From NCBI GenBank assembly GCA_015488485.1, contig WFNR01000100.1, positions 1 through 52,981 of the forward strand: a stretch of 52,981 bases of DNA, in the 5' to 3' direction. A program made the position numbers and the translations under genes. Shown one piece after another: positions 16,304 through 25,636 of the stretch. Below the pieces are notes generated by a model that saw nothing but the letters and a program-made list of their open reading frames with translations, was not told the origin of the DNA and did no database searches. How positions within the stretch are numbered: the stretch's first letter is position 1; every line of letters starts with the position of its first letter. Origin of the DNA: Cyclobacteriaceae bacterium. GTDB lineage: Bacteria > Bacteroidota > Bacteroidia > Cytophagales > Cyclobacteriaceae.

Positions 16304-16843
16304 TCAGAACTTATAGGCAAAAACAAAGCCATAGACCACCCCGTCAAACAGGCGGGTGTGGTCCCAGCTTATATCGGGAATCACCTCCCAATTGGCCTGG
16401 TGTAGACGCAGTGGGTATTTGAGGCCTGTTTTCATCAGGCCCAGGTTTTCGTTTTTCTCCAACTCTACCCCATAGCCACCATACAGAATAAGCCCCCGAT
16501 ATAGCCGTATTGCTGCTACCGGTAATAGCAGCAATGCCTGCTCGCGATTGATCTCTGTTATGATGTTGCCGTCTTCGTCTTTTTTGATAATATGCGAGCC
16601 CAACTCCAGTTCGGTGAGCAACCCCAGGCCTAGCCAGGGCCGCAATTCTCTGATGTACTCAGCGCCTATGGTAGGCAGATTAAAGCCCGACTGTACAATG
16701 ATGGTGTTGCCAATAAACAGCCCCACATTGTTCAGACGTTCCGTTTCATGCTCGGTGGCACTGTGTGTTTCGGCAGTATGCTGTGCCTGGCCCGCCAAAC
16801 CGGCCAATGTGCTGAAAAAAAAGATGATAAGTACCCGTTTCAT
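16304..16843 (-). CDS. Small outer-membrane beta-barrel-like protein, unknown function
   Basis: This 179-residue protein has a signal peptide (MKRVLIIFFFSTLAGLAGQAQ) and a short His/Glu/Thr-rich mature N-terminus (HTAETHSATEHE). Alternating hydrophobic strands ending in an aromatic residue follow (VVYGFVFAYKF at the end), as in small outer-membrane beta-barrels. No catalytic motif is seen. The His-rich start could bind metal, but that is speculative. It begins 12 bases after the typA stop (minus strand) and may be co-transcribed with it. Confidence 0.6.
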   Translation of the reverse strand: MKRVLIIFFFSTLAGLAGQAQHTAETHSATEHETERLNNVGLFIGNTIIVQSGFNLPTIGAEYIRELRPWLGLGLLTELELGSHIIKKDEDGNIITEINREQALLLLPVAAIRLYRGLILYGGYGVELEKNENLGLMKTGLKYPLRLHQANWEVIPDISWDHTRLFDGVVYGFVFAYKF

Positions 16844-16855
16844 TGCACCAAAAAA

Positions 16856-18652
16856 TTATACCGACATTTTTTTACGCTCATGTTCATTCAAATAGATTTT
16901 GCGCATACGAATTGACTGGGGGGTTACCTCCAGGTACTCGTCTTTTTGAATATACTCCAGTGCTTCTTCCAGCGAGAATTCTTTTTTGGGAGCGATTTTA
17001 ACATTCTGGTCTGAGCCTGCCGCCCGCATGTTGGTCAGCTTTTTGCCTTTCTGTACGTTTACCACCAGGTCGTTGTCGCGGCTATGCTCACCGATCACCT
17101 GGCCGGCATAGAGTTCTTCTCCGGGCTCTACAAAAAACACCCCGCGATCCTGTAACTTGTCGAGGGCGTAGGCAGTAGCCGGACCGGCCTCCATCGAGAT
17201 GAGCGAGCCGCTGATGCGACCGGGCAGGTCGCCTTTGTAGGGCTGGTATTCCTTGAAGCGGTGGTTCATTACCGCCTCTCCGGCCGTGGTGGTCAGGATG
17301 TTGTTGCGCAGGCCGATCAGGCCGCGGGCCGGTATGTCAAACTCCAGGTGCTGCACATCGCCCTTGGGCTCCATTACGGTCAGCTCGCCTTTGCGCTGGG
17401 TTACCTGCTCTATCACCTTGCCGGCATAGGCTTCGGGTACGTCTACCACCAGGTGCTCTACGGGCTCATGCCGGGTGCCATTTATTTCTTTAAAAATAAC
17501 CTGCGGTTGGCCTACCTGCAGTTCATAGCCCTCTCTGCGCATAGTCTCAATCAGTACCGAGAGATGCAGGATACCGCGACCATAGACCAGAAACTTATCT
17601 TCCGAATCGGTTTCTTCTACGCGCAGCGCCAGATTTTTTTCGGTTTCTTTCAGCAGGCGCTCACGCAAATGCCGGGAAGTGACATATTTGCCTTCTTTGC
17701 CGAAAAAGGGTGAGTTGTTGATGGTAAACAGCATGCTCATGGTGGGCTCGTCAATGGCAATGCGTGGCATTACCTCGGGGTTTTCAAAGTCGGTAAGGGT
17801 ATCTCCGATGTCGAACCCTTCTATGCCCACTACGGCACAGATGTCTCCGGCCCGCACTTCGCTAACGCGTTTCTTACCCAGCCCTTCAAACACATTCAGC
17901 TCTTTGATTTTTACCTTTTGCAAGCTGCCATCAGCCTTGCTCAGGCCCAGGGTGGTGCCTTCCTGCAGGATGCCCTGGTACACCCTACCGATGGCAATGC
18001 GGCCTACATACGAGGAGTATTCGAGCGAGGTGATCTGCATCTTGGGTACCCCGTCAGCAAAGGGGGCGGGGGGTATTTCGGCTACAATGGCATCTAGCAA
18101 AGGCAGGATGTTGTCGGTGGGTTGTTGCCAGTCGGTACTCATCCAGCCTTGTTTGGAGGAGCCATACAAAGTATAAAAATCGAGCTGTTCTTCGCTGGCA
18201 TCGAGGGCAAACATCAGGTCAAAGACCTGCTCGTGCACCTCATCGGGGCGGCAATTTTCCTTATCCACTTTGTTGATTACCACAATAGGCTTCAGGCCCA
18301 GCGCCAGGGCTTTGCCCAGCACGAAGCGGGTCTGTGGCATCACGCCCTCAAAGGCATCTACCAGCAAGAGTACGCCATCGGCCATTTTGAGTACCCGCTC
18401 TACCTCACCACCAAAATCGGCATGACCCGGGGTGTCAATAATGTTGATTTTGACATCGTTGTAGGTTACGGCTACGTTTTTGGAGAGAATAGTGATACCG
18501 CGCTCGCGCTCCAGGTCGTTGTTGTCGAGTATCAGCTCGCCTGTCTGCTCATTGGCCCGGAAGACCTCGCAGGCATGAATGATTTTATCTACCAGGGTGG
18601 TTTTGCCGTGATCTACATGGGCAATAATGGCAATATTACGGATTGATGTCAT
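16856..18652 (-). CDS. typA: Translational GTPase BipA/TypA
   Basis: This 598-residue ribosome-binding GTPase acts in ribosome assembly and in stress- and temperature-dependent translation. The G domain has AHVDHGKTTL (P-loop, residues 11-20), RGITI in switch I, DTPGHADF (G3) and NKVD (G4). Domains II, III (EF-G-like) and V follow, with the BipA-specific C-terminal domain (GDLPGRISGSLISMEAG ... LTNMRAAGSDQNV). Length and order are normal for the family. A perfect -7 promoter box lies 20 bases upstream of the start codon. Confidence 0.97.
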   Translation of the reverse strand: MTSIRNIAIIAHVDHGKTTLVDKIIHACEVFRANEQTGELILDNNDLERERGITILSKNVAVTYNDVKINIIDTPGHADFGGEVERVLKMADGVLLLVDAFEGVMPQTRFVLGKALALGLKPIVVINKVDKENCRPDEVHEQVFDLMFALDASEEQLDFYTLYGSSKQGWMSTDWQQPTDNILPLLDAIVAEIPPAPFADGVPKMQITSLEYSSYVGRIAIGRVYQGILQEGTTLGLSKADGSLQKVKIKELNVFEGLGKKRVSEVRAGDICAVVGIEGFDIGDTLTDFENPEVMPRIAIDEPTMSMLFTINNSPFFGKEGKYVTSRHLRERLLKETEKNLALRVEETDSEDKFLVYGRGILHLSVLIETMRREGYELQVGQPQVIFKEINGTRHEPVEHLVVDVPEAYAGKVIEQVTQRKGELTVMEPKGDVQHLEFDIPARGLIGLRNNILTTTAGEAVMNHRFKEYQPYKGDLPGRISGSLISMEAGPATAYALDKLQDRGVFFVEPGEELYAGQVIGEHSRDNDLVVNVQKGKKLTNMRAAGSDQNVKIAPKKEFSLEEALEYIQKDEYLEVTPQSIRMRKIYLNEHERKKMSV

Positions 18653-18672
18653 CTGATTTTTTATTCAAGGCG

Positions 18673-18680
18673 CAAAGGTA
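18673..18680 (-). promoter_or_regulatory. -7 box (TACCTTTG) for typA
   Basis: On the minus strand this is a perfect TAnnTTTG, 20 bases before the typA ATG. It implies a short 5' leader of about 13 bases. Confidence 0.6.
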
Positions 18681-18730
18681 ACGATATTCCCGCGGAATAA
18701 GTTCTGCGCTATGAAAATGACCAAGGAAGA

Positions 18731-19849
18731 TTATTTGCTTTGCTCTCTGGCCAGCCACTGCTGCCAGATAGTATGAGCCGGGCGTTTGTTGCCGGCACCA
18801 TCCTCCAGACCGTTGTCTTTCCATATTCTTAAGGCAAAGAGGGCATTTGGCGTATGGTTGTAAAGCAAGTCATAATCGCGGTAAATAAACCACATCACAA
18901 ATTGGGCATTGAGTTCGTTGGTTTTGCCTAGCAGCCGGGCAGCATAGGCGGCCTGCCAGTCGGGGGTGCCTTTTATATTTATGCCTATTTCATGCAAATC
19001 GAGGTCTTCGGCTATGTAACCGGTTTCCGATATGCCGAAGGGCTTGTCGGGAGACAGGTTGTGCATATAATCTAGCCAGTCTGAAGGCAGCAGGTCGGGG
19101 TTGGCATCCTGGCCGGGCTTGTCGAACAGCCAGAAAGGGTAGGTGCTTACCGCTATCATATCTGTATAGGGCAGCAGCTGGGCCGTCAGATCCAGCAGTT
19201 GCTGGCGGTTTTTGTTGAAAGACTGATCCTGAAGGGTGAGAAAGACAGGCAGGTTGGGATATTCCGTTTTTAGGGTATGGTAAACGGTGTCGGCCAAAAC
19301 CAGGAATTGCTCGAAAATAGCCGTATTGGGTAGAAAGCTACCATTGGCTTCTATGCCATAGGCAAAATAAGTCGGTTTTATCTGGTCAATGATTCTGCGG
19401 CAATAGTTCAGGTAAGCGGCTATCACCTCTGGGTGGGCGAAATTATAGCTGTTCCAGGGTGGTGGTAGCGGCTGATGCGATCCGGCATCGTTCCAATAGC
19501 CCGCCAGACTGTCGCGGCTGAGGCTTATGGGCGTAGCGGTAAGCATAATTTTATGGGTGGCCGCCATATCGGCTGCGGATGCCAGGGTACCGGCCACTTC
19601 AGCAGGAAAGGGTTGACCGCTCAGGGCTTCCTGCCAGGGCACTCCGTAATCGAGGTGGATGAGCACCATATCGCTGTTGGCCAGCGCATTATTGTAGCTG
19701 GTAGTCAGGGCTTCGCTGCCCAGATCGTAGGGAAAAGGGGTTACCCCCATATTGAAACTACGTGTATCGTTGGCAGGGAGATGATCATTTTTGCGACAAC
19801 TTAGCAACATCATCATAAAAATGCCTGCCAGTAATAATCTGTATTTCAT
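18731..19849 (-). CDS. Lipoprotein with clan GH-A-like glycoside hydrolase fold
   Basis: This 372-residue lipoprotein starts from MKYRLLLAG; an upstream in-frame ATG at 19918 would add 23 residues in front of the signal peptide and is rejected. The lipobox is LLSC with Cys18. The rest looks like a TIM barrel of clan GH-A (GH53-like). It has candidate acid/base Glu167 in YGIEANG and candidate nucleophile Glu275 in FGISETGY, at spacings usual for strands 4 and 7. A late MWFIYRDYD segment follows. The substrate is unknown; beta-galactan or other plant or algal polysaccharides are possible by analogy. It follows another lipoprotein gene after an 88-base gap that holds a hairpin. It may also be a non-catalytic relative. 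Confidence 0.65.
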   Translation of the reverse strand: MKYRLLLAGIFMMMLLSCRKNDHLPANDTRSFNMGVTPFPYDLGSEALTTSYNNALANSDMVLIHLDYGVPWQEALSGQPFPAEVAGTLASAADMAATHKIMLTATPISLSRDSLAGYWNDAGSHQPLPPPWNSYNFAHPEVIAAYLNYCRRIIDQIKPTYFAYGIEANGSFLPNTAIFEQFLVLADTVYHTLKTEYPNLPVFLTLQDQSFNKNRQQLLDLTAQLLPYTDMIAVSTYPFWLFDKPGQDANPDLLPSDWLDYMHNLSPDKPFGISETGYIAEDLDLHEIGINIKGTPDWQAAYAARLLGKTNELNAQFVMWFIYRDYDLLYNHTPNALFALRIWKDNGLEDGAGNKRPAHTIWQQWLAREQSK

Positions 19850-19878
19850 CTTGGTAAGGTAAGTTTTTTTTGGTAAAG

Positions 19879-19910
19879 CAAACCCCGGCCCACGTTCGGA
19901 CCAGGGTTTG
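19879..19910 (-). other. Imperfect hairpin between two lipoprotein genes
   Basis: The arms CAAACCC and GGGTTTG (19879-19885, 19904-19910) pair perfectly and continue inward with two mismatches around a six-base loop. No T-run follows on the minus strand, so this is not a convincing terminator. It could be an mRNA stability or attenuation element between the two genes. Confidence 0.35.
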
Positions 19911-19937
19911 GCAACCACACACTCAACCTATAGGGAA

Positions 19938-21062
19938 TTATTGAAAATCAATTTGCAGGTTGGCAATCATAGCCGGGTTGTAGGGAGTAAGGTCTTGCAG
20001 GCGCGGTTCCAGGTGCTGCCACAGGCCTGAAGGTGGCGTGCCACCGGCCACAAACCCCTCATTGGTAAAATAACCGGGCGCTGCGGTGTTCATCAGGTAC
20101 AGGTCTATCATGTCCTGGGTGATGTTGGGGAAAGCGGCATAAATCTGCTCGGTAAACACATTCTTGATAGAATAGTCGCCCAGTATCACATCGCGGTCGG
20201 AGCTATCCAGGTTGTTGGGTGGGAGTCCCACTTCTACTACCGACAGGCCGGCATCCTCATCAGCGCTACCCACAAAGGCCCAGTTGAAACCGGTGTCATT
20301 GGTAAAGAAGCGGGCATTGGGGTGGCTGGAGTTGCCATACACATCGATAATATTGCCGCTCTTACCTACAAACATCTTCATGCTGCGCATAGAGTAAGGG
20401 TTGTCAGTGGGTTCGTCCAGCGTCAGATTGGCAATGGTTACAATCATGTGGGCGTCATAACCCAGTGGGCTGTCACTGTTGTATTCAATCTTCACCATAG
20501 CTTCGCCCTCATCGGCATCGTGCAACACATCCAGGTTAGCCGGTTTGATAATCGCTACCCCTTTTACCGGCTCACGGTTCCAGAATATCTGCATGGCATA
20601 GCCACCGTCATGGTCGTTTTCCAGCTCGGCATCGGTTATGGTGAGGCCATACTCATACACTACGCCATCGTACTCGGGGTTTTCCACTACTACCAGGTTT
20701 TTTACCCGGCCATCATCATCGCTTTCGTAAGAGAGCGTCAGCACGCGGTCGATGTTGTGCTTACGAATAGCGGTAATTACCTCATCTACAATCTGGGCGG
20801 CTGATTCGCCCACCCACACAAAAGTAGCCAGGTGCTCGTAGATATCGTTGCCCTGCAATACGTCTTCGCTCACCCGTCCGCCAGCTATGCGCCCGGCCGG
20901 GTTTTGGTTGGAAAGGCTGTTGGGGATGTCTATGCCGAATTGGCTCGGCAGGATATCGGCTTGCGGTTCAACAGCCGGATTTTTCTCACAGGCTATAAAG
21001 AGCAGCGCCACCATCCACAAGGCCAGTACGCTTTTCCAGGTTTTTACAATTAGCTTTTTCAT
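19938..21062 (-). CDS. Secreted lipoprotein, family not recognised
   Basis: This 374-residue protein has a lipoprotein signal (MKKLIVKTWKS...LLFIACEKNP, Cys at about residue 25). The mature part has no motif I recognise. It is acidic, rich in Asp and Glu, and reads as a beta-rich domain with a middle section around VLTLSYESDDDGRVKNLVVVE and a later FTNDTGFNWAFVGSADEDAG. The C-terminal third is predicted helical. It is probably surface- or periplasm-exposed. It is upstream of the GH-A-like lipoprotein on the same strand, so the two may act together. The upstream spacer (21063-21215) is AT-rich with no clear -7 box. Confidence 0.6.
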   Translation of the reverse strand: MKKLIVKTWKSVLALWMVALLFIACEKNPAVEPQADILPSQFGIDIPNSLSNQNPAGRIAGGRVSEDVLQGNDIYEHLATFVWVGESAAQIVDEVITAIRKHNIDRVLTLSYESDDDGRVKNLVVVENPEYDGVVYEYGLTITDAELENDHDGGYAMQIFWNREPVKGVAIIKPANLDVLHDADEGEAMVKIEYNSDSPLGYDAHMIVTIANLTLDEPTDNPYSMRSMKMFVGKSGNIIDVYGNSSHPNARFFTNDTGFNWAFVGSADEDAGLSVVEVGLPPNNLDSSDRDVILGDYSIKNVFTEQIYAAFPNITQDMIDLYLMNTAAPGYFTNEGFVAGGTPPSGLWQHLEPRLQDLTPYNPAMIANLQIDFQ

Positions 21063-21215
21063 TGTTTTCTTGGTTTAGGGTTTTAGAACTTTTTGTTGCT
21101 TCCGGAAGTTCTGTTTCAATTATAGAACACCCTGATGTTTGTCTTCCCCTATGCTGTCAGCAAAATTTTTATTGTATAAATTATAAGTATCTGTTTTAAA
21201 GAAAGTTATAAACCA

Positions 21216-22028
21216 TTAGTTCAAAGGTTTTACTACCACTGTATCGGTAATTACCGTTGACAAGGCGAAGAAACCGGTAGCGCCTGTGCTCAGGTTGGTA
21301 GCCGGATTGGCCGGGTAGGTATCGAAAAAGCCACCGCGCCAGGCGGTTTCGGAGAGCATGCCACGCAGGTAGGCCCGGTAGGCCTCTGATACCGAATATT
21401 TCTTTCGAATTATGATACTACCGGCTGGAAAGGCCACCACTTCCTGGTCAGGCGGAAACTGCGCCTGCACATCTATATTCTTCAGGTCATAGACTGTCAC
21501 CTCGGCTTGACAGGGTAGGCTGCCGGTGCAAAAGCCGGTTGCCTGCCAGTCTATCCGGTGTTCGATGTAGTTGGCTTTATCACCGCTGGCTTCGGGTACC
21601 AGCACATAAGTACTGTCGTTGGCCGGCCGGTAATTAAAAGGCGGCAGCGGCTCCACCGGCTCCTGCACATCGGTGGCAAAATAGGTCTGCCCGCCATAGT
21701 CAATGACCAGCGTATAGAGCCGGTTGCTGACAATACGCAGGCTGTCGGTCAGGTAGAGGCCGCTGCCGGGCGGCTCTTCGGTCAGGGTTTCGGTGCTGCT
21801 GCCGGTATAAAGGCGTACAACTGCCCCGCTTAACGGCTCTGCAGTACCGTCCTGTTGCAGGTAGGGGCGCGTTAGCTTTACTGTATGGCGTTTAAACTCG
21901 TTGGTGAGCACGGCCTCCACCACCAGCAGCGGTTCATCTTGTGGCTGCAGCCGCCAGTTGATGGCTTCTTCGCAGCTAATTAGCACCAGGGCAAGGCATA
22001 ATATGATAAATGTTTTTCCGGTGGTCAT
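21216..22028 (-). CDS. DUF4249 family lipoprotein, partner of the TonB receptor
   Basis: This 270-residue lipoprotein has a signal ending LISCEE (Cys at about 19) followed by the DUF4249 pattern: LLVVEAVLTNEFKRHTVKLTR near the start and LYTLVIDYGGQTYFA in the middle. DUF4249 proteins are usually encoded next to a TonB-dependent receptor with a carboxypeptidase-like domain, and are thought to be outer-surface partners. Here it follows the receptor gene after a 3-base gap and is the last gene of the sigma/FecR operon. The ligand is unknown. Confidence 0.85.
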   Translation of the reverse strand: MTTGKTFIILCLALVLISCEEAINWRLQPQDEPLLVVEAVLTNEFKRHTVKLTRPYLQQDGTAEPLSGAVVRLYTGSSTETLTEEPPGSGLYLTDSLRIVSNRLYTLVIDYGGQTYFATDVQEPVEPLPPFNYRPANDSTYVLVPEASGDKANYIEHRIDWQATGFCTGSLPCQAEVTVYDLKNIDVQAQFPPDQEVVAFPAGSIIIRKKYSVSEAYRAYLRGMLSETAWRGGFFDTYPANPATNLSTGATGFFALSTVITDTVVVKPLN

Positions 22029-22031
22029 GGC

Positions 22032-24638
22032 TCAGAATTTGAATTGATAACTGATAGCCGGGGTAAGGCGAAACAAGTATGTTTGGGTAGTAAGGCGATT
22101 GCTGCCCGGCAGGTTTACCGGCACGGCAAATTTGCCGTCTGCAGTTGCTATTTTATTGAAGTTGATAAATATCGGGTTTTTGCGACTGTACACATTATAA
22201 ACCGATAGCGTGATACTATGGTGAAAGCGACTGGTGAGCCGCTTGTTTAGTATAAATTTTAAAGCCAAATCCAGGCGGTGGTAGGGTGGCAGGCGGTCGT
22301 TGTTGCGCTGGCTGTACACAGGTACCTCGGTACCGTTGAAGTGGTAAAAAGCCGTTGGCGAGGAAAAAGGCAGGCCCGACAGGTACATAAAATGGCTGCT
22401 GAGGGTAGTGCGTGGCCCCAGGTCGTAGGCCACCTCCAGATTCAGGTGGTGCGGGCGGTCGGCATAGTTGTTGAAAGGGCGGCCGCCATCGATAGCGGCA
22501 AAGCGGCTTTGTGAGCGGGCATAGGTATAGGCCGCTTGACCACGCAGGCGCCCCTGCTTTTTGCGAAGCAGTACCTCCGCCCCATAGGCGTTGACCAAGC
22601 CGGTAACCAATTCGGCCTCGATGGTCGGGTTCAGCAGGGTGGCGGCATGGTCTTTATAATCGAGCTGGTTATACATCCATTTGTAAAAAAACTCAGCCTG
22701 GAGTTCAAGGCCGTATGCCGGCATCACACGGTAGTAACCCAGGCTAAGCTGGTCGGCCTGTGCCGGCTTAATGTTGGGGCCGCTGGGCAGCCATACCTCG
22801 AATGAGCTGAACGGGCTGATGGTATTGCTGATCAGGTGGAGGTTTTGCACCATACGCCCATAGCTGAACTTTAGCGAGGCGGCCGGTTCAAGGGCATAGC
22901 TGAGCGTAAGGCGCGGCTCGCCCTGCCAGTAATGGTTGTAAAACTGTCCGGGAGCATATTCGGTAGTGTCAATGGCCAGGCCGTTTTCATTAAAAGTATA
23001 TTCAAAGGCATCGCCCAGACTGCTGAACAGCGATAGTCGCAAGCCATACTTGAGGGCCAGTCTGGAAGTGATATTTAGCTGGTGTTGGCCGTACAGGGCT
23101 GTTTCCAGGTTGTTGCGCACCGATACCACCAGCTCGGGCGGCACCGGTTCGTTGGTTTGCAGGTTGCCGGGGTTAAGGGTACGTGCAGTAATGTTAAGGC
23201 CGGCCTTGATCTCCCGGTTGTGGGCGCCAAACCAGGAGATCTCCGTTTTGAGGCCCAGCTCGCCTATACGCGACCGCCAGTATTGGTTGGCTTGCCGGTT
23301 GTAATACAGGCGATAGGCGTAGTTGCTGCCATAAACAATGGTATTCATAAATACATGGCCTTTTATCTGGTAGTTCCAGCGCAATGAGCCGTTGAGGTTG
23401 CGCCAGCTAAGTCCTTCGCTGGTGGTGAGAAAGGCATCGGAGCCGGTATAAAACGACATGAACAGGCGGTGCTTGCTATTGAGGCGAACATTGGTCTTGG
23501 CAGTAAGGTCGTAAAACAGGAACTTGTCCAGATCGGGAAAGGCCTGTTTAAAGGCCCATTTGATGCTGGAAAAGCGGCCCGTCAGCATAAAAGAGCTGGC
23601 CTCCTTTTTTAGGGGGCCTTCCAGACCCAACTGCCAGCTTACCGGACTCAAATGCCCCCAGCCACCTACCTGGCGGTTGTTGCCTTCTTTTATTTTTATG
23701 TCTATTACCGATGACAGACGGCCGCTTTTCGACAGCGGGAAATCGCTTTTATAAACATCAATGGCATTGGCGGCATCGGGGGTGATGGAAGAGTAAAAGC
23801 CCAGCAAATGCGTGGGGTTATATACCGGAGCATCGTCTATCAGGATGAGGTTTTGGTCCTTATTGCCCCCACGTACATAAAAGAAAGTAGAGCCTTCGCT
23901 TTGCAGGCTGATACCCGGTACGCTTTCCAGCGCTTTGATTACATCGGTCTCGCCTAATGCCACCGGGCGTTCGCCAATAGTAGCCGGGCTCAAAGCCACC
24001 CGGCCGGTTTGCACCAGTTCGATATTGCCAGGGGCCATCCCTTGCACCAGTACGGCAGCCAGTTGGGTGGTATCCGGCCTCAGGTGGATATCAAGATGCT
24101 GTTCTTTTGTGAGGTCTATGGATTGCCGGTGGGCGGCAAAACCCACATAGCTTGCCTGCAACCGGTGGCTGCCGGGCGGCAATTGCAGGGCATAAAAACC
24201 ATAGCCGTTGCTTACCACCCCGTAGTGCAGGCTGTCGGCTGTGACCAGGGCGCCTATCAGCGCTTCACCGGTTTGCCGGTCATAGACATAGCCTGACAGG
24301 GTAATGTAGCGACTCTTTCCAGTGGGGAGAAGTACCAGCTGCTGTTCAACCAGCCGATAGGTGAAACCATAGTAATGTCCGAGTGAATCCAGTACCTGGT
24401 TAAGGGGTACCTGTATGGCCCGGTATGTGACCGGTTGCCGCATGGGAAGCTTGCGCGGGTTATAGGCAAACGACAGGTTGATTTGCCGCTGCAGGTTATC
24501 AAGTACCTGATGCAGGGGCATGGCCCTGGCATCCAGATCAACGGTTTGTTGCAGCCGATCGGTCTGGGCGGCAGCCGGCCACAGACTACCGAATAAAAAA
24601 AGGGTTATAAGATATTTGCTTAAACCTGTATAGCTCAT
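22032..24638 (-). CDS. TonB-dependent outer-membrane receptor with STN and carboxypeptidase-like domains
   Basis: This 868-residue receptor has a signal peptide (ending PAAAQ) and an N-terminal STN signalling domain (residues about 30-105, VDLDARAMPLHQVLDNLQ). A carboxypeptidase-regulatory-like beta-sandwich follows (ITLSGYVYDRQTGEALIGALV, about 115-200). The plug domain (about 210-330, ETDVIKALESVPGISLQSEGSTFFYVRGG) and a 22-strand-type barrel end in LTPAISYQFKF. The STN domain indicates that it signals through the FecR protein encoded just upstream to the ECF sigma factor. No SusD gene is present; the DUF4249 lipoprotein takes that position. The ligand could be a siderophore, a peptide or a glycan. 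Confidence 0.92.
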   Translation of the reverse strand: MSYTGLSKYLITLFLFGSLWPAAAQTDRLQQTVDLDARAMPLHQVLDNLQRQINLSFAYNPRKLPMRQPVTYRAIQVPLNQVLDSLGHYYGFTYRLVEQQLVLLPTGKSRYITLSGYVYDRQTGEALIGALVTADSLHYGVVSNGYGFYALQLPPGSHRLQASYVGFAAHRQSIDLTKEQHLDIHLRPDTTQLAAVLVQGMAPGNIELVQTGRVALSPATIGERPVALGETDVIKALESVPGISLQSEGSTFFYVRGGNKDQNLILIDDAPVYNPTHLLGFYSSITPDAANAIDVYKSDFPLSKSGRLSSVIDIKIKEGNNRQVGGWGHLSPVSWQLGLEGPLKKEASSFMLTGRFSSIKWAFKQAFPDLDKFLFYDLTAKTNVRLNSKHRLFMSFYTGSDAFLTTSEGLSWRNLNGSLRWNYQIKGHVFMNTIVYGSNYAYRLYYNRQANQYWRSRIGELGLKTEISWFGAHNREIKAGLNITARTLNPGNLQTNEPVPPELVVSVRNNLETALYGQHQLNITSRLALKYGLRLSLFSSLGDAFEYTFNENGLAIDTTEYAPGQFYNHYWQGEPRLTLSYALEPAASLKFSYGRMVQNLHLISNTISPFSSFEVWLPSGPNIKPAQADQLSLGYYRVMPAYGLELQAEFFYKWMYNQLDYKDHAATLLNPTIEAELVTGLVNAYGAEVLLRKKQGRLRGQAAYTYARSQSRFAAIDGGRPFNNYADRPHHLNLEVAYDLGPRTTLSSHFMYLSGLPFSSPTAFYHFNGTEVPVYSQRNNDRLPPYHRLDLALKFILNKRLTSRFHHSITLSVYNVYSRKNPIFINFNKIATADGKFAVPVNLPGSNRLTTQTYLFRLTPAISYQFKF

Positions 24639-24641
24639 CTA

Positions 24642-25625
24642 TCAACAGCCGGCCCGGACAATCTCGATCACGTTGCCTTGCTGGCGGTATTCCAGATCGA
24701 GGGTGGCTTCCAGCACCGACAAGATAGCATCTAATGATTGATTATCAAAGCTTACCGTCACTTTACAATTTTGCCCTACCTCGGTATTGAAGCGGATATC
24801 GGCTTCGTATATCCTGTTAAGCGTATTGATAACCCTGGCCAGGTCTACCTCATTAAATACCAGTTTACCGGTTTTCCAGGCCAAAAAGTTTACATCGCTG
24901 TTCAGGCTTTCGGTCAGTTGATTATTGGTTTTCATAAGCACTCCTTTTTCTCCTTTGGTTAGTATAACGGCCTGCCGGGCATCTTTAGTACTGAATTTTA
25001 CCTTGCCTTCGGTTACCGTTACTTCCGTAATGCTGTCTTTTTGCGGGGCATAAATATTGAATTTGGTACCCAGTACCTCTACCTTACTTTGACTCAGCAA
25101 AACCCTGAAAGGTTTGTCGGCCCGTTGTTTTACTTCAAAATAGGCCTCGCCCAGCAGCTTCACCTCCCTGGTTTTGCCGGTAAATTTCACCGGATAGGTG
25201 AGGGTAGCTCCTTTGTTAAGAGTGACCAGGGTCGAGTCGCTCAGTAATACCTGTACTCCGCGGGTATCGGCTGTGAAGGTGGTGGTGCCGCTATCCCCGA
25301 ACCACAGGTAAAACAACAGGCTGAAAACACCGATCAGCGCCAGCGAGGCAGCCAAACCATAATACCATCTTGGGGTGGAGCAGTTTTCTTGCTGGCCGGC
25401 TATACGTTGCTTAAAATGCTGCCATTCAGCCTCGGTATCAATGGTTTCTGGTGACACAGTATTTTGTCCGGCTGCATGATATATTTTTTCTAATTGGGCA
25501 AAATAAGCGGCATTCTCCGGATCCGCCTGCAGCCAGCTATCCAGCTCTTGCTGCTCACGGGTGCTGATACTGCCTTCCAGGTGCAGCAGAATGAGTCGGT
25601 CGATATGGTCGTTGGTGTTGTTCAC
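24642..25625 (-). CDS. FecR-family anti-sigma factor (DUF4974 C-terminus)
   Basis: This 327-residue single-pass membrane regulator has a cytoplasmic N-terminus (residues 1-85, HLEGSISTREQQELDSWLQ), a membrane helix (about 88-108, LAASLALIGVFSLLFYLWF) and a periplasmic FecR domain (about 118-215, GVQVLLSDSTLVTLNKGATL ... GEAYFEVK). The C-terminal domain (DUF4974) has LVFNEVDLARVINTLNRIY. It would hold the ECF sigma factor encoded 11 bases upstream and relay the signal from the receptor's STN domain. The domain layout is standard for Bacteroidota. Confidence 0.93.
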   Translation of the reverse strand: MNNTNDHIDRLILLHLEGSISTREQQELDSWLQADPENAAYFAQLEKIYHAAGQNTVSPETIDTEAEWQHFKQRIAGQQENCSTPRWYYGLAASLALIGVFSLLFYLWFGDSGTTTFTADTRGVQVLLSDSTLVTLNKGATLTYPVKFTGKTREVKLLGEAYFEVKQRADKPFRVLLSQSKVEVLGTKFNIYAPQKDSITEVTVTEGKVKFSTKDARQAVILTKGEKGVLMKTNNQLTESLNSDVNFLAWKTGKLVFNEVDLARVINTLNRIYEADIRFNTEVGQNCKVTVSFDNQSLDAILSVLEATLDLEYRQQGNVIEIVRAGC

Positions 25626-25636
25626 GGTCTAGCTGT

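Noticed and set aside
19849-19918. Upstream ATG extending the GH-A-like lipoprotein by 23 residues
   Set aside because: The extension precedes a complete lipoprotein signal and is encoded across a hairpin region.
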